Assembly (NCBI GenBank): GCA_030704615.1
Contig: CM060731.1
Span: forward strand, 66,258,756 to 66,322,755
Source of the DNA: Takakia lepidozioides
Lineage: Eukaryota > Streptophyta > Takakiopsida > Takakiales > Takakiaceae
Length of the DNA stretch: 64,000 nucleotides
Reading direction: 5' to 3'
The notes beneath the pieces are model-generated. The model saw nothing but the letters and a program-made list of their open reading frames with translations. It was not told where the DNA came from and searched no databases. The position numbers and the translations under genes are program-made. This document shows positions 46,027 to 58,648 of this stretch, piece after piece. Positions within the stretch are counted from its first letter, which is position 1, and every line of letters starts with the position of its first letter.

Positions 46027-46599
46027 CTATGGGGATTCTCCCCGCGCTGATCCCAACTCCCGCACATAATAGAAAAGCTCACCACGTGATCCTGCTAGTA
46101 GCTCACAAGTTTCATCACCATCAACAATTGCTAGGTGGTGGGGCAGCGCATTTTTTACCGCCACCATTGCCACTTCTATCTTCTCTCTCCAGTTTTTGAT
46201 CTCCTCCAAAAGCGATGGCAATGCTGCATTGGCCGCAGCTAGTCTCCCCTCCAAAGACGCCATCTCGGCTGCCCATTTGTCTTCATCTTTCTCTCTCTCG
46301 TTTGCCCTGGCTGCATCCAACGCTGGACCTGCCTTTGATACATCGCCAATATGGGATTCTACAGGCCCGGCAGCTGGCTCCACCTGCTCCAAGTGTGACG
46401 TAAAGGATTCAACCCTCTTCTCTCTGTATGCCAACACTTTGGCAGCGAGATCTCGCACCTCCTTCTCCAGAGCCACAATTTCTGCCTCCTCTACCTCACT
46501 GTCTTCAGCAACCTCCTCGAGTTTTCCATCCAGTGGCAGGCCCTGTGCATCTTGCCCAGTCTTTTCTTGCATTATCTCTTTGCTTCTGCTTCCCTCCAA
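46027..46599 (-). CDS. Unrecognised coiled-coil protein, 190 aa
   Basis: A single open frame beginning MEGSRSKEIMQEK, acidic, with two heptad-rich segments (about 35-75: EEAEIVALEKEVRDLAAKVL; about 105-150: KWAAEMASLEGRLAAANAAL, LLEEIKNWREKIEVAMVAVK), then DETCELLAG. No enzyme or DNA-binding motif. The layout recalls small plant coiled-coil proteins but I cannot name a family. The last 20 codons (from SRGELFYYV) look less conserved in character; a GTGAGC at the CACGTG|GTGAGC position could be a splice donor, so the true C-terminus may lie in a further exon. It shares orientation with both helicase genes. Confidence 0.5.
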   Translation of the reverse strand: MEGSRSKEIMQEKTGQDAQGLPLDGKLEEVAEDSEVEEAEIVALEKEVRDLAAKVLAYREKRVESFTSHLEQVEPAAGPVESHIGDVSKAGPALDAARANEREKDEDKWAAEMASLEGRLAAANAALPSLLEEIKNWREKIEVAMVAVKNALPHHLAIVDGDETCELLAGSRGELFYYVRELGSARGESP

Positions 46600-46679
46600 T
46601 CTAGTTTGGTGTCTCCCGAAGGAAGTTCACAAGAGAGAGAGAAGGCGGGAAATGGAGTACTGGGTTTGAAATGTTTTAC

Positions 46680-48277
46680 ATACCCCCATTGGCTTTGTTA
46701 GATGGTAACTGGGTGTATATATGATAAACAAGGTGATCACTGAACTCTGTCTGCTTACTGTTCCGAGTTTCTAAGGGAGCCTTATTGCACTCAATCTTGT
46801 CTTGGAAGATTAAGCTGCTCTAGTTCAAGCAAACCCCTGTAGATCAGGAACTGAGAGATGTGAGAGAGTAGATTCCATGCTCTGCTGCTTCTGAAGCTTT
46901 TTTGAAAGATACAACTTCGGAGAACAGAGAGACCAGATTCAATGAAATCTAGTGGAGCTCGTCAAGCCTTCCTGCAGAGGTACAGATTGGGGTTTGTTGG
47001 GCATTTCGCAGGTAGGTCAACAGGTTAATGAGGATGCATTTTCCCCCTTGTTGACCCACTACTGACTGGGCTCGGGAAGATACATTAGGATGCACACAGG
47101 ACTGGGTAAAGGATGCTACTTCTTGTTAGGTGCTGGACAACTCTTCATACTGCTTTATCTGTATGTATTCAGTGATCATCATATACGCTGCACAAGTTCT
47201 CACAGAGTCATCAAACTGCAAGTGCAGCCCAGCTCTGTGCACAGTTTCTCTGCAATAGAAGATTGCATGATTTACATACTCCAAAGAAACTCTGCTGCAT
47301 CCCCATTTTGTTAGCACTACACAGAAAGCTGTGTTTAATTAGTACAGTCCCAAGCCGATCACAGATGAACTACACTGCCAGTCACACCACGGCCAAACCA
47401 GCACTTTTAAGTCCAATATGAAAGGTTTTGGACTTATATACAAAATCAAAGCTCGAGACAATTGGACATTTGAAGGAAGGTGGTGAGCAGCAGGAACACT
47501 GGGACGCAGACACTGCCATAGTATACAAACATGTTGACAGGTCAAACAAATGCCCTTCTATATGCGCCATTTATTGCCAATATTAGGCAACATCCACACT
47601 GTTGATTAATCTGAGCACCTACGCATTGAAGTGTGCTTGCTGTCCACTGCTCGGTCCCAAAAGGTGTCCATGGGGGCAGACATCAGCTTCCAACTGGTGA
47701 TTCGTCTTGGCACATTTTCAAAAGAACGAGTCCAACAAGACTAGGACTTTCAAGACCTCAAAAACAATACCCTAGTTACTCAGATTCACAGCCACACTAG
47801 TCCCTTGTCCCCATGCAAAACACACCCACATCAAATACACTCCAAATAAGCAAGAGAGAGAATGTGCTAGTAAGATGTTTGCTGTAGAGAGAGAAAGAGA
47901 GGCATATAGTGAATCAATGAGAGTGACATCACTCTTTCACTCATTGACTGGTGAAATGCCGTGGCACAATGCCACACGTGAACTCTTGAGAGAGATGATG
48001 GAAGATGCTGCAGACATGGCAACCACTCACCTAACTGTCCTTAGAGCTAACCCTGGTACTCACAGACCAGAGGCCTCGCACGATTGGGACCCCGTATCTG
48101 AGGAAGACAGATGTCAAATATGGCCTCGAAAGTCCTCCTTTAAAAGCCTGTTAAAATTTTCCCTTACTCTTGTGCTAGAACACTGCCACCAAATTCCCCT
48201 GCAAGAGAGCAGACCATGAACCTTCAGCAGCTCCACACACGCGCATGTCTTGAGGTATTCTGCTCCACCAGACCAAG
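46680..48277. other. Intergenic region, no gene seen
   Basis: Frames below 115 codons without family resemblance. Includes the presumed 3' UTR of the DHH1-type helicase at its right end and a short piece of the dispersed intronic repeat at 47860-47885. Confidence 0.4.
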
Positions 48278-51200
48278 TTACCGGCAGTATATGGTGCGGT
48301 CTATCTGTGGTGGAATTGATTTGATCTCAGTCCCCAGCTCTTGCTCAATTCGGTATCTGCATAAACCAGTGACATTCCTTCCCTTACAAAGCTGGATGTA
48401 GAATGGCACCACTTGACAATTTGACTAAGAAAAACAAAGATGGTCCAACCAGTATAAAATAGTGATGGCAACTCATCACTCGCTTGACAACTTTTGGCTT
48501 GCATCAAGAGATCATGATGGCCAACTTACAGGTTGAAACGGTCTTCGTAAGTGATCAGGTTTACTGCAAGTCCAAGATGACCAAACCTTCCTGAACGACC
48601 GACCTGAACCAAAAGAAAAGAAACACCATTTAGGAAGGACTGTGACATCACAAACTATATTCATGAATTCTTATCCAGCAGTTTCTAAACCATTTCTTCC
48701 AAGTACAACTCCAGGTGCATCGCATCCTTAGTGCATTATTACACACGACCCGCAATTTGGCAGCCAATCGAGCCTCTCCCTGAAGATAGTTCTGTCAAGC
48801 CTAACAATCAAAATTCACCAAGAGCAAATAAAATCTTGAGTCCACGGCATACTCTGTGAAGATACGTTTCCGAATTCTTTGGGAAGTCAAAATTGATAAC
48901 CACGTTCACAGCTTGGATATCTATTCCCCGTGTAAACAGATCTGCCACGAGCACACCCACCTGATCCCGTTAAACTCGTTTTTGCACGTACGGACTAGGA
49001 AAAAGGACCACAACCTTGCTATTGAGGAAATACAGGAAGATTGGAGCTGGGAGGCAGTACACTGGGTAGCTTCGTGGCCATAAATGTTCAAGTTGCAGAG
49101 AAGGCAGGAGTGCTATGCACATGGATAGAAGCAAACGACAAGCTGCCTACCACAGTTTGCGGCACATTAAGGTCCACCTTTGTCTTGCAACATTGTCCTA
49201 GTAAGTTGGAGCTCTAGATCTGCAGTCACCCTCCATAATACTAGTGCTTTATAAAGGAACTGATCCCATGACATGCATCCAAATTTCCATTATACCCACA
49301 ATTAACAGCTCCAAACTGTGAGCCAGAAACACATCTCTCTGCATCTGAACCAAGGCTGAGCAGCCCTCCTTTGGAAGAGGCTGGCACACTCCTCCCTAAG
49401 CAGTACTGCAGATTGCATGCAGATGGTGGCATGCAATCTCTTGCAGAAGCAGTGATGGATAAAAACTAGTGTCATACCTGACTCACTTCACTTCTACCAG
49501 AAAAATGAAAGAAACAAAGGGACTTGCTAACGTCCAAGGGAAACTGGAAGGAGCTTGTGGGACAAAGGAAAATAGAAAACAAGATAGAAAAGTGAGGAAA
49601 GGTGGAGACAGGGAAGGTAGGCTGCTGAAGTTGATACCCGATGAGACCAGGTTTCGGCAGGCCCCATTTCTGAAGTCATGAAATACTCTGTTTCGGTGTG
49701 ACTGTAGCATCTTCGCATGGATATAGAAACACGAATATCCAAGCTCTGTAATCTTCTTAGCCAGCAGCTCCACTCGGTTCACCGAATTGCAAAAGATGAT
49801 AGACTGGTTGATTTGCAGCTGTCAGGCAACCCTCATTCACAATTCAGGTTGCTTCTGATGTTATGTCTTCACTAAACTTGAAAAGCTGCACTGGATTCTG
49901 AAACAAGCATATTAAGCAGACCACACCAGGACTGCCCACACAGCAGTGCAGTAGCATGCTGCACCAGCCTCTTCATGGCAGAAAAGCTGAAAATCTCTGA
50001 TGATTTTAAGCATTCAGAGCATGCATGGCATACTTGAAGTTACCACGAGTGCCTAGAGAATAGCATAGAAAGACCTCATAAGTGATGCACAATACATGTC
50101 TGAGAATACTCACGAAGTCCCTACCTGAACAACTATTCTTTTCCAGTTCAGCAATAAGTGAACAACAAGAGTAGAAACCATAAGCATACCTTTGAGAACA
50201 ATGTGTTGAGGCAGTGGATCTTCTGTCTCTCTTCAACAAATGCATAATATTGGGTGATACCCTTCAGTGTCAAATCATCCATAAGGTTAATGATATAGGG
50301 CTTCCGTAAAAATCTGTCCTTGAATGACTTCACAGTCACTGGAAATGTTGCTGAATAGAGCAATATCTGGCGGTTCTCTGGCAGGAACCCAATGAGTTGC
50401 TCCACCAGTGGCTGGAACTCTCGTGAGAGGAGCTTGTCAGCCTGCACTTATACACATCCCAGTGGTGTCCAAAGCAGCAACCCATTAATAGGACAAAGTT
50501 AGAGCTGAGCTTCTCACAAAGATGCTGTGCCAATGTCTGCGAAGTGAATTAAACTAATAACAGGTGTAACTAGCCATATCCCTCTACATAGTGGTTCCTC
50601 CTACAGACCACACTTCTGGCTAACCCCAGCCAGGCTGGAATTGAATCCACTCGAGCACATTAAACTAGCTGTGATCCGATTGCCACTATCACAAGTATTA
50701 GAGTGGAGGTACAGTTTTAGCCTTGATATAATTCTTCCTAGGATTGGTATCCACAATACCACCGCACTCACCTCGTCCATGACCAGCATGGTGCACTCTT
50801 GAAGGTTGCAGACACCCTTTTGCGCAAGGTCCAGGACACGCCCAGGCGTGCCTACCAGCAGGTGCACTGGTTGATACAAACGCATGATGTCGTCACGAAG
50901 GCTAGTGCCACCAGTGGTTACCATTATTTGAATGTTCAGATGCTTCGCTAGCTCCTTGCACACCTGTGATGTCTGCAGTGCTAGCTCCCTTGTCGGAACG
51001 AGCAGAAGAACTGCACCATTTCACATCACACCACAGAGAATGTGGGATGATACATTACATGCTTTCACAAGTTGTACAACATCCACCAGCTATCAACATG
51101 TCAAAGACATCTTCCACAGTAAAAATTTAAATCAATTGCAGCAATACCATGCAAAGCAGGAAATCGTCTTCACCAAACGCTTTCAAAAACCCTTTTGGTA

Positions 51201-53201
51201 ATCAGACCAAGGAAGAAAACAAATGTACTCATAATAAGATGTTTGCAGTAGCCTTGAGGCCATAGAGACCGCACCAGGACCAGACACTAGCTTTGTGAGG
51301 GGCTCACTCCAGTAGTAGGACTTAACTTGATAGTTCAGGCTTTCCAGATTTCCTCTAGAAAGCCCTTCACACAAGCATCAATCTGCTGTGCATGAGCTGT
51401 CAAGCAATTACACCCCAAGAGGACAAGGGCTTTCAGCTCAGCCTCGAGATTTTGAACAGACGTGCAGGAACTATGTTCTTGATGGTCCTGAAGAGGGTCA
51501 CTCTCTGACGAAAACACCCCGGACATTGTATCAGAAAATGGATATTGACTTCATGCTGCCTGGACATCGGGCCTTGACAATCTCCTTGTCCTCTCTGCAT
51601 CTGTTTATTGTTCAAAGGTAGACTCCCCGCCCTGAGTTTAGATTTCAGTGTAGTGCCGAGGGTAGGCAGGCCCTTGACTTAAGGTCCTCCCCTATGTCAC
51701 AACCTGGACAAGTCCAGGAAAGTTTCATGCCTAACTTTGCCTTGTTCGGTCATTCTTTGTGCTTCCGAAATGGCCTTAGACAGTTTCAGCCTCCAAGTCA
51801 GCTTCGTCTAGCAGGGTCAGTTCTTCCTGCCTAATATTCAGGTAATGTCCTCTACTTTTTCTGCCGGGACGGTCATGCTCCCAAGAAATGGAATCTATCA
51901 GCTTGGGTATCTGGTATTAGGCATGCGATTCAACTAAACCCATGTCAAACTGCCCCCTGTTCAAGATCCCCTCCTCCCTCCCCACGGTCATTGAAGGCTA
52001 CCACCGGGCATTTGCTAATATTGGCTTCTAGCCTCCACAGGTACCTCTTTGCACAAACAATCAACTCCTGAAGACTGGATGTGGTATCCCCTAAGCAAGC
52101 AAAGTCATCTCCATATATACTCTTCGAACTGTCCTGTTTCTTTGTCATCCTAAGCAGCATTCTATGCGCTTCAAAGCCTTGACAAGTTACTTGCTTATGG
52201 CCATACTGCAGCAGTAAGGTGAGTGTACCTTCACCTCTTTCCTGCTCGTATCCCAAATCAGAAGAACAGCCATGACAGGTAGAGATATAGGGAGGCGTAC
52301 TAGGTTAACCACTTAGGGCCACCGAGTCTCTCTGTTTACCCGTTCCATTCTGGTCACAATTTTTCAACAGAAAAACAGGACCAGGCAATTCCTGAGCGGT
52401 GTTACTAGAACCTAGTCACATTCAAAGAGAGAGAGAGAACATTAGCGCATGCTGGTGAAGCATCAACACCTTGAATAGCATTTTTATTTTGATCAATCTT
52501 CTCAATGGCCGGAATACTAAAAGCTGCTGTCTTCCCAGTCCCATTCTTCGCGCGGGCCAGAATGTCAATCCCTGTCAATGCAATTGGGATACTTTCTTCT
52601 TGTATTGGAGACGGCCGTTCAAACCCCTTCTCAAAAATGCCCATCAGCAGCTCTCGCTTTAAGAAGTAATCCTCAAATTCGTTTCCCTTGGTTGCTGTGA
52701 CATCCTGTTATTCACCAAAAACTGAGGATGGACTCAAGTGACATCAACACATTCCTGAGATAGACAAACAGTTCAGGCTAATTCCTAGCGGCAGTTGAGG
52801 CCCTGCAGCGCTATCTGCCTGATAAACTAAAGCCACTTTTGTATAATGTCTTCACTGTCAGGAGTCCCACCCACCCCTTTGGAGAACAATTACATCTTCC
52901 TATACAACTCGTCTATTGAGAAACTCGCTGCTAAGTTGGCTTGGGGCTTGTAACGAAATTCATTTTTCAGTTGCCTTGGATTGTACATGATCTGGACACA
53001 TTCAAGTGATTCTGTATTGTTTGCAAGAAAGTCACGTGGAGCAATATACTGACAATTCAAATTTTTGGAAAATTAGGTGTGGCATTGTCCTGCGGTGCAA
53101 AATTCTAGAAGTTCCCCATACTGATCTTTCTCCTGCATACCTCAGTCTTGTAACGGGAATCAGCAGGGGGTAATTTGAGTTGAGATTTCCAGTCTTGAGA
53201 G
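48278..53201 (-). CDS. DEAD-box RNA helicase, DHH1/DDX6 type (plant RH6/RH8/RH12), 5' end unresolved
   Basis: Eight exons with GT/AG borders and matching phases: 53201-53141, 52704-52470, 51010-50772, 50441-50190, 49818-49638, 48941-48853, 48603-48530, 48356-48278, giving 402 aa from [20 protein letters not shown] to [11 protein letters not shown]. Nearly every block matches plant RH8: [28 protein letters not shown] (I), [31 protein letters not shown] (II), [12 protein letters not shown] (III), [15 protein letters not shown] (IV), [14 protein letters not shown] (V), [18 protein letters not shown] (VI). Family role: decapping activation, translational repression and P-body or stress-granule assembly. 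About 95 N-terminal residues (usually Gln-rich) are missing: the first exon here begins with the third base of a codon, so upstream exons must exist. In motif V the usual CT-D is SS-D, made across an exon junction. Confidence 0.9.
51215..51325. repeat. Dispersed intronic repeat, copy 2
   Basis: AATGTACTCATAATAAGATG, TTTGCAGTAGCCTTGAGGCC, ATAGAGACCGCACC and CTTTGTGAGGGGCTCACTCC, in the same order as at 40331-40570. Lies in the 1.46-kb intron of the DHH1-type helicase. Confidence 0.65.
51340..52260 (-). mobile_element. LINE (non-LTR retrotransposon) fragment in the DHH1-type helicase intron
   Basis: The minus strand reads [20 protein letters not shown] and [20 protein letters not shown], the YxDD catalytic region and following block of a non-LTR reverse transcriptase. 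Further on, [20 protein letters not shown] is typical of the LINE C-terminal region. 51700-51840 is closely similar to 38640-38770. Not intact. Confidence 0.78.
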
Positions 53202-54379
53202 CTGCAATGGACACCCAAAATTATACAATCAGTAACAAGCTCCAACATGCCTCATGACTTGATAAATTTGCAATTGTAGCATAGTCAGCTGGAGTTTCAG
53301 CACTGAGCAGCTTAGTCTGGCTTCACATCCTCACACGAAACGCAATGTACATACATTGCATGCCATAGGGACGACCTCCATATGCATGACACATCATAAG
53401 TATCCATTAACATAACCCTTTTTAAAGAACCAAAACATTGAACCCAGAGGAGAGTATACAGGTGTGTAGAATATTTGCTTAAGCATCAGTATCCCATGGG
53501 AAGTAGATCATGAGGATTCGAGTCATCTCCCCATAAGGGATCACTGTCACTATGTTTGCATGCTTATTCAGAGCGAGCTCAAAACCCTACTGCACGATTT
53601 GAAGACAAACTACACAGACTGATTAACAATGAAGACAGACTGCTTCAAGACAGTTGAGAGGGAGAGATTGGAGTGGGAAACAACATTTCACTTGATCTCA
53701 AGTCAGCAATGCTCACGGGTAGTGCTCACCAAAACACTTAAGGTAGCTTTACATGTGGGCGACAAATTGCAGAAATACATTTGTTTGAGTACATCAACAT
53801 GCTGAGAAGAGTGTAGAAGACAGGCAACCTGATACCACATACTGAGAGAAGGCAAGCGGCAACCAAAAAGGGAAACAAAGATGGGATGAAGTAGAGGGGG
53901 TACTTAGAAATAAAAACAAAACTAATTTCGACTGCGACAGAAAGGCTCCGAGGTCATAAAGTTCCCACTCAGTAAATATACTTCTCCATACGCAACGAAC
54001 TTAAAAAATAGAGGATCCAAGCTGTACAGGAAAGAAGGAAGATGCTGGCAAAGTGAGAAAGGTAAATGTGACGTGCAGAAAGAAATGGTCAATACACAGA
54101 AGGAGAAACAACACCAGATGCTCCCAGACAGAAGGTAAAACCCGAAAGACCGACAAACGCTGCTGGGCAAAGGGAAAGATGCAGAAAATGCATCAGTAGG
54201 CAAACACATTGACACACTGCAAGACTTTTGGAAGAGTGGCGCCCATTCAGAGAAATATAGAACAGCAAAAACAGCCAGATGGAGGACAAGAGAAACAGAT
54301 ATGTCCTCGAAAACGAGGCTCCTGTAGATTCAAATGCGATTGCTTCAAACCACACTTGCCCTAACTTGGCCTACCAAAG
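53202..54379. other. Probable first intron(s) of the DHH1-type helicase gene
   Basis: Must contain or span the missing N-terminal exons. I found no Gln-rich or EKTVQSE-like exon here on either strand. A short minus-strand segment near 53520-53560 reads SDPLWGDDSNPHD, coding-like but unassigned. Confidence 0.35.
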
Positions 54380-55030
54380 AATAACTAGAACCAGACAGAG
54401 ATGAAGAGCAGACTTGTTGTTGCGGGAGCTATTGGAGGGGGCCGCCCTGGATGAAGACGTTGGAGCAGGCCCGCCCCTAGGCGCGGCCATTTGCGCGCCT
54501 CTCACGGCGATCGCTTGCTCAACCAGAGCCTACACACTGTTGCGTAGTCCCTTCCTCTCTTTCTCTGCTTCCTTCCTCTCTGCCAACCTGATTGCTAACC
54601 CTAAGTGCATCTCTCACTCCCTCCCGTGCCCCCGGAGCTGTAGCAAAGCCATAACTTAGTGCGAGGAAGCGAGCAAACGAGCGAGCGAGCGGGAGAGCGC
54701 AGGCCGAGTACTTACAGCAGCGCTCGTCTTCTCTCTTCTCTTCGCTCTGCTCCTCCCCACCATGCGGCAAACCGCGCGGACCCCGCCCACCGCGCGGTTT
54801 CCCCTTTGGGGTGGAACGTTGTGGGAACGCGTTCAGTAGAAGCATGGGGAGGGGCCGCGAACAGCCGCGTGGCGCACAACGTGCCTGCGCAGGCGACCGA
54901 CCAGCCGCCCGCGGGGGGGCCCACGGGCATCGTGCGCCCGACCCCGCTAGCCTGCCACGGCCCGTGCTGCGCACGGGTGCGTGTGTAAGACTTAGGAACA
55001 GAAGCGACTCGCGAGCTTTGAAAAGCTTGG
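54380..55030 (-). promoter_or_regulatory. GC-rich promoter/5' region, candidate first exon of the DHH1-type helicase
   Basis: Markedly GC-rich compared with the surrounding DNA. On the minus strand ATG 54490 opens MAAPRGGPAPTSSSRAAPSN, a low-complexity start that would suit an RH8-type N-terminus, but the join to 53201 was not found. A CTAACCCTAAG telo-box-like motif lies at 54598-54605, about 108 bp upstream of that ATG. Long frames on both strands over 54519-54988 come from GC-richness. Confidence 0.4.
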
Positions 55031-58000
55031 ATTCAATTTCATGGCTGTTGACCGTTGCTCAGAGACGAATCTAGACGAGGAAGATTACGGGGAATGATCC
55101 GGGCCCGAGTTTGTGAGATGTTTGTCCATTTCCAGTTGTGACACTTCTCGCGGTGTCATCAGTGTTGTTTGTGTAGGGATACGTTACAAGAGGGTTGGCT
55201 GCTTCTGTGCGTGGGTCCGGGGTTGAATGTTGGACTAGGTGTTATGGAGGAAGGCATGGAGCATTCGTAGAAGGGAGGAAGAATGAGAGTGAGGAAGAAG
55301 ATGTAGGTAGGTCTGCAGGGTGTTGGATTGTGAAAGAATGGCATCAGCTGGCAGAGGATCCGAGCGGCCCACATGATTGAATGGATGGAGTTGGCAGGCC
55401 GTTGACGTCAGGTCTGCTGCTTTTGATTGTCACATGTGGGGGACCCATTCACCCTTTCCACAGACTGCGGAACCCATGAAAGTTAGATCCTTGTCAAGGT
55501 CACCCAAATATTGTGAAGATTGGGCTTCATATGCGAAAAGGCCGGTGCAGAATGCGTGCAGCTTGTTGGATATGAGATTTGTGAGACCAGTGATGAGTCC
55601 TGTGTGGAGATTGCGTCCAACTCTCCCTAGGGGTTTGAAGCCGTGCGGATTGGAGTTTGTATGACGTGCATGAGGACAAGCAAAGGAAAGTCCTTCTTTA
55701 TCCTTGTTATGTTTGCGACCACTGGCTTCTAGAGCCTTGCAAGTGACGGAGTGTCTGAAGTCTGAAGTGATGAAAGCTGTGCGTTTGCAGGTTTATCTTG
55801 ACATGTCAGGGAATTATTTCTCGACTTGGGTCATGCGGCCCCTTCATTGGGAAAATGGATCACAATGCTGAGCGGTAATTTGATTGCTGTCAAAGTCCTT
55901 GACCGAGTCCCAAGCAGCTATAATTGATGGGATCTGTTGGAAGCTACTTTTGAAGGCGCTTCTTGCAGCACTGGTGGTTTGTATGTGCAAATTTATAAAT
56001 ACCTCTGTGGTGAAAGGCAAGACAGCAGAGCCCTCTTGCAGGATAGAAAGGCAATACTGCAATGAACCTAGAGATCTTGTTAGCTATGTGATGTTTTACT
56101 GCAGATATACTGGAATGTAAGTAGACAAATGTGAACGTGTTGCCAAAACAAGCGTAAGTTATGGTGTCACTTGACCCCCAAGGGCTACAGTCCGGTGGGA
56201 AGATAGACAGACACGGGATGTAAGACAAGTTTAACTAGAGTTTCATTCAGAGATTGTGGTGACTGTACAATCGACAAAACATGGTAAGGTAGGAAGTCTC
56301 AAACATCCATCTCCAGAACTTGTCTTTGCTGATTCTGGTTATATCTTAGATTTGGAGTTAGGGTGAAAAATAATCTGTCGACATAAGAGAGAATGCCCAT
56401 GCATGAAATAAATTCACACACACAGCTCTTCGATTTCGAGGAATAGGAAGTTATGTTTCAGTAGTGCCTACCATCCTGACATAGATGCCCAGACAGAAAA
56501 GACGAACAGAACCTTGGATGGGCTTTCTGATTACTTAACCCTCAAGTGCCCAGACTCATTCTCACCCTCTCGTGGAAAAACATGACCCTGGCCCACAAAA
56601 ACATTTTTATCTGGAAAATCTCAGTGTCCCTGTAAAACTGACCGTTGGAATTACTTCCCACCTACCCCACCTCCTGCCACAAAAAGTTTCATCAAATTCC
56701 AACTGCCAGATCAGAAGATTATAAAGTGTAGAGTGGGGACAAAAAAAACTCTTCACTAAGAAATAGGTGCCACAAAAAGCAGTTTTTTCCTCGTATTTGG
56801 GCAGTTTTAATTTCTCTTTTTTTGAGAGTCTCAAGAATGTTGTACACACATCCTCATAATTTTTCAGTTTTTTCTGAAATGTTCTCAAGTGGGCTCCTTT
56901 GTAGTGACAAATTGGGGGTCAAAATATGCCATTTTCTTTGGGCAGGCCAAAATATCTCTTCCTAAAATTATACAAACAAATTCAGCCGTTCAATTCCTAA
57001 TCCCTCCGGTTGAAGTGTCATGAACATCCATGTGAGATCCCAAAAAAAGTTTGGGACCAATCGGTAATTGCCCTCACATCTTTAGGTTCCCTGCCCAAGA
57101 CTTCAAATGGCACACCTAGGTTATAGCCTGCAGGCCTAGGATATTTGGAGCCATAGCCCAGAAGGGCAGGGGGTTTGGGAGCTCCTCTGGCTTACCCGGC
57201 CCTGCTTTCATGGGGGCCACTCCACTCTCAACCCTCTCAAACCCAGCCCTCGAGCTCTTCCGCCATCGTGGCTGCACTCCCTCCAGCCCGCCCTGCGTGG
57301 CGTTGGCCGGAGCTGCCATCGCCGTCGATTCAGGCTAGGGCCCAGGCCTGGGAATGCCCAGACCTGCGCGGGCGCCATGCCCCTGCCGGGCAATGGGTTT
57401 GGGGGAGCATGCCGCCCTAACCTTAATGGGGTAACTTTCAGTCACCCTAACCTGACCGCACTTGCCATGTCAGCAACTTGGGCAGGTTAGGGGGGGCAAT
57501 TTGGCCTCAAAAAGCTGAGTGTGCCCCCTTCCAATTGGTCCAGACCCATACCCCTTCAGGCATTGACCAATTGGCCAATGCCATATGAAGGGGGACCCAA
57601 TTTTCTATCGATTGAGCCCAGAAAATGCCCAATCAGCCTTAACCACATGAAGTTATGGCTGGTTAAGCAAACCCAATCGACCCAGAATGGGTCGTTTGGG
57701 CACTTAAGGGTTAAGCACAGGATCAATTTGCTTGGCAAGTAGATTCAATGTTGTTAAATAATAGGTGCTCTTTCAATGAAATGGATTATTTTGTACAAGC
57801 TTGTTCTTATTTCTACCAAATTTATTTCTCAGTAGTAAACGGATGAGATGGATAATAATAAAAAACCCCATTGATCCTGCACCTTCGCCGGCAAGTTTCA
57901 CAATTTTTACTTCCGTGTGATGTCACCATAATTGTTTTGAGATATTGCGCATGAGGTAAAAACCCTCCCAAACAGCATCTGATGTCCATCATAGGTTCAA

Positions 58001-58640
58001 CCACCGGTCCCCCCGGAAGTCCCATGTCTCCCTAGGGTCACTTTAGACTTTGGACCTGCGACCATGAAACCTCCCCGACCAATTTGGGTCCAAATCTTGG
58101 CCCCTAGATGCATGTTTGAAATATTAATATCCTAGGGACCAAAGTTGATGTGTGTAAAGGCCTTGACCAAGACCAAGAAAACCCAAAATGAGCCCTACAT
58201 ATCACCTTCCATCACATTCACCTTTTTCATTCAACCTTCAAGCTTGACTCTCACTGTGGTCATTAAAAATTATGTTTCCATGTTTATTCAAGGTCTAAGA
58301 AGGCCAACAATCTCCCCCCATAATCGCCACCTAGATGCCATATCATTCCTAATTCTCTTTGGTCCCTACTGTAAAGCCAATATGACCGAGAAATGCCCTT
58401 GACCAAAAGAAGAGTCGTATTTTGAGTTGGTCTTGGTCCCTAGTCTAAAGTGGGTGGATACTATCGACCAAGAGGACAAACAGATCATAACATTGACATG
58501 TAACATACACTTATATAGCTTTGAACCCAGCCTTGCGCCCTAAAGTACAACAAATTACTGTTAGGTTTTTTTAATATCATTGCTCCAAGTTCATAAAAAT
58601 TTCATAGAGGCATTACTACAAATCTAGAAAGTCCATTTGC
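55031..58640. other. Long stretch without a recognisable gene
   Basis: Frames up to 95 codons (55377-55664 +) with no family resemblance. 57100-57420 is GC-rich without motif. The CTTGACCAA / 'gggacc' phrases at 58020-58480 recur loosely, suggesting old repeat DNA. Confidence 0.4.
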
Positions 58641-58648
58641 TAAGAAAT

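Noticed and set aside
54519-54988. 151-codon minus and 109-codon plus frames
   Set aside because: GC-rich promoter region lacks stops on both strands; no domain and low-complexity content.
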